From Thiotrichales bacterium 19S3-11 (lineage in GTDB: Bacteria > Pseudomonadota > Gammaproteobacteria > Francisellales > Francisellaceae), in assembly GCA_021713295.1 (NCBI GenBank), contig JAKJJU010000026.1, forward strand, positions 1 through 38,376: a stretch of 38,376 bases of DNA, written 5' to 3'. Position 1 is the first letter of the stretch. Every line of letters begins with the position of its first letter. The notes under the pieces were generated by a model that had not been told where the DNA came from, searched no databases, and saw only the letters and a program-made list of their open reading frames with translations. The position numbers were made by a program, and so were the translations under genes. Shown here in pieces: positions 36,750-38,376 of the stretch.

Positions 36750-37538
36750 TTAAGTGCTAGAAGTTACTTTTCGACCCTGAATTACAGGGGCTCTCTGATC
36801 AATTAACTCTGCCCATCGTATGAGATTAGGATATTCATCAATATTTAAAAACTCTTTTGCTTCATAAACTCGATTTAATGCAAGGCTGCCGTACCAAGAG
36901 AATATAGCAATATCAGCAATGGTATAATCGTCACCACTGATAAATTGGTATTTGGCTAGTTGTTGATTGATTACATCAAATTGTCGTTTAGCTTCCATAG
37001 TAAATCGATCAATACAATATTTTATTTTGATAGGAGCATATTTATAGAAGTGGCCAAAGCCACCACCTATGTATGGAGCACTACCCATCTGCCAGAATAA
37101 CCAGTTTAAACATTCGGTGCGCTTATGTAATTCACTAGGAATTAAAGCATTAAATTTTTCTGCTAAATAGAATAAAATTGCTCCTGATTCAAATACTCGA
37201 ATACCTGGAGTTACGCTGTTATCAACAAGTGCTGGAATTTTTGAGTTTGGGTTTATTTTTACAAAGCCACTAGAAAATTGATCACCATCACCTATATTGA
37301 TTATATGTGCATCATATTCCGCATCTTTATATCCCAGTGCCAAGAGTTCCTCAAGCATAATACCAACTTTAATACCATTTGGTGTTGCAAGAGAATAGAG
37401 TTGCATTGGTTTATTTCCAGTTGGGAGTTCTTTTTCAAATCGTGCACCTGCAGTTGGTTGATTTATAGCGCCCCAAGTACCACCAAGATTGGCTTCTGAT
37501 TTCCAAACTCTGGGGAGTATATAGTCGTCATCTTCCAT
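36750..37538 (-). CDS. yghU: YghU-type glutathione S-transferase / disulphide-bond reductase
   Basis: Cytosolic Nu-class glutathione transferase with disulphide-bond reductase activity in E. coli. 262 residues (E. coli YghU is 288). The thioredoxin-like N-terminal domain contains MQLYSLATPNGIKVGIMLEE, where Thr and Asn of TPNG contact glutathione, then KINPNSKIPALVD and the glutathione-binding VFESGAILFYLAEKF. The helical C-terminal domain contains the family-typical WQMGSAPYIGGGFGHFYKYA and DDYTIADIAIFSWYG. Leftward, between the last ankyrin gene and an IS-truncated gene. Confidence 0.93.
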   Translation of the reverse strand: MEDDDYILPRVWKSEANLGGTWGAINQPTAGARFEKELPTGNKPMQLYSLATPNGIKVGIMLEELLALGYKDAEYDAHIINIGDGDQFSSGFVKINPNSKIPALVDNSVTPGIRVFESGAILFYLAEKFNALIPSELHKRTECLNWLFWQMGSAPYIGGGFGHFYKYAPIKIKYCIDRFTMEAKRQFDVINQQLAKYQFISGDDYTIADIAIFSWYGSLALNRVYEAKEFLNIDEYPNLIRWAELIDQRAPVIQGRKVTSST

Positions 37539-37656
37539 TGTATTTATCCAGATTCATTAGTTTGCTATCTAATATATAGCATAATCCATCTGCATAGCTA
37601 GTTGTAATTTAAAGGTATAATATAAATTTGGATTTAAAGGTGGTGTTGTTTATAAC

Positions 37657-38271
37657 TTATCTAAAGGTATAAATAGCTTGCTGATGTTTATCTATTAATC
37701 GTGTTGCGTCTTCTGCTTTAAATAGTAGTGGTACTTTAGGGGGAGCGATCTGATCATTATGATAAGCTCGCTCAAATACTTTGTTGATTAGTTTCATACG
37801 CCTAACAAATGACCCATCTTTGCTAAAGGATGGTTTGGCTTCGATTTTTTCAAAGAGGTTGAACAGCTCATTTTTATATGTATCAATATCAGGCGGATAT
37901 TCGTTATCTTTTAAAAATTTTTCTACTTCAGAAGTATGATGCCTATTCCAATGTAAATGTGTAATCCTACCAAATTTAGATCCTTTGACATAATCACTTA
38001 GCAAGGCATTTGCAACTATAATAGGATCAAGCTCGGCACTAATCATTTCTGCATGTGCTTGAGGTATATTAAGTAGTTTAGCTATATAGTTATTTGTTTC
38101 ATTTAAATCTTCATCTGATAGAAAATGACTAGATGCCGCGCTATTTTTAGCAACTATAAATATTCCACTTTCAATACAATCAGCTATATTACTAAAAAAT
38201 ACCTTTTTGTGTTCATATCTCTGTGGGTGCTTCGTTTGTTTTCGTAAGGTGAAATGCCTCCTGTAAATTAA
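37657..38271 (-). pseudogene. Unknown gene, 5' end probably removed by an insertion sequence
   Basis: An uninterrupted minus-strand frame runs from 38271 to 37657 but has no ATG, GTG or TTG until 38046, and the segment upstream of that ATG reads like real protein (FFSNIADCIESGIFIVAKNS...LNIPQAHAEM). The original start was therefore probably further upstream, where an IS3-type element now begins; the break is likely somewhere in 38200-38271. The remaining 3' part (129 residues from 38046) is polar and helical and not recognised. A 129-residue protein from the internal ATG could still be made. Confidence 0.6.
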
Positions 38272-38306
38272 TCAAATGTGATATATTGATTATCGGAGGA
38301 AATATC

Positions 38307-38376
38307 ATGAGTAAAAAACAGTATAGTGCCAACGTTAAATTTAGGGTGGCTTTGGATGCTTGTAAAGGCGAGTTAA
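38307..38376 (+). mobile_element. Start of an IS3-family transposase OrfA (runs off the window)
   Basis: The ATG at 38307 follows CGGAGG and gives MSKKQYSANVKFRVALDAC, then KGEL at the edge. This is the usual opening of IS3-family OrfA proteins (HTH_Tnp_1: short basic N terminus, YSxxxKxxVAL pattern, KGE). Only 23 residues are inside the window. The left inverted repeat should lie upstream, probably between 38200 and 38270, but I cannot define it. Confidence 0.75.

Overview
The window is AT-rich, densely coded bacterial chromosome from a gammaproteobacterium. The evidence is the housekeeping gene content (rsmB-suhB next to divergent trmJ, the skp-lpxD-fabZ-lpxA-lpxB lipid A block, mnmG, ansA and a YghU-type glutathione transferase) together with genes typical of host-associated lineages: ankyrin-repeat proteins, a eukaryotic-like Ser/Thr kinase and a P-type (Trb/VirB-like) type IV secretion system. 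Low G+C, a type IV system and ankyrin/kinase proteins suggest an intracellular or host-associated relative of the Legionellales/Thiotrichales (Francisella, Piscirickettsia, Fastidiosibacter-like). That placement is inference; no rRNA is present.

Layout. 1-1151: remnant of a HAD-like gene split by an in-frame amber codon. 1157-4130: RNA-modification and housekeeping genes (rsmB and suhB leftward, trmJ rightward). 4280-14001: a compact rightward operon of ten recognisable genes plus one unknown, mostly overlapping or within 25 bp of each other. In order these are pilin (VirB2/TrbC), VirB3/TrbD, VirB4/TrbE, a first VirB8-like protein, a second VirB8 (TrbF), lipoprotein VirB9 (TrbG), VirB10 (TrbI), an unknown exported protein, VirB6/TrbL, a TraF-type peptidase and VirB11/TrbB. 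No relaxase, coupling ATPase (VirD4/TraG) or VirB5-like protein is recognisable here. 14087-15991: type I asparaginase and an outer-membrane protein (leftward). 16115-20211: Skp chaperone and the first steps of lipid A synthesis. 20219-27255: an NSS-family Na+ symporter (leftward), topoisomerase III (rightward), an MFS sugar porter (leftward) and MnmG (leftward).

27492-36736: a rightward run of host-interaction-type genes: an exported choloylglycine hydrolase/penicillin V acylase-like protein, two ankyrin proteins, a small unknown protein, a Ser/Thr kinase carrying five exact 18-bp repeats, two Cys-rich exported enzymes (glycosidase-like and beta-lactamase-fold) and a third ankyrin protein. 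The right end has a leftward GST (yghU), a leftward gene with no proper start, and the beginning of an IS3-type transposase that probably truncated it.

Working model (inference): the Trb-like system lacks mobilisation genes here and may export proteins, including the kinase and ankyrin proteins 15-22 kb downstream. The enzymes with Sec signals would act in the periplasm or outside the cell. The most unusual points are the tandem VirB8-like pair, the lipidated VirB9, the TraF/TrbC pair hinting at a processed and perhaps cyclic pilin, and the kinase repeat array placed directly after the activation segment.
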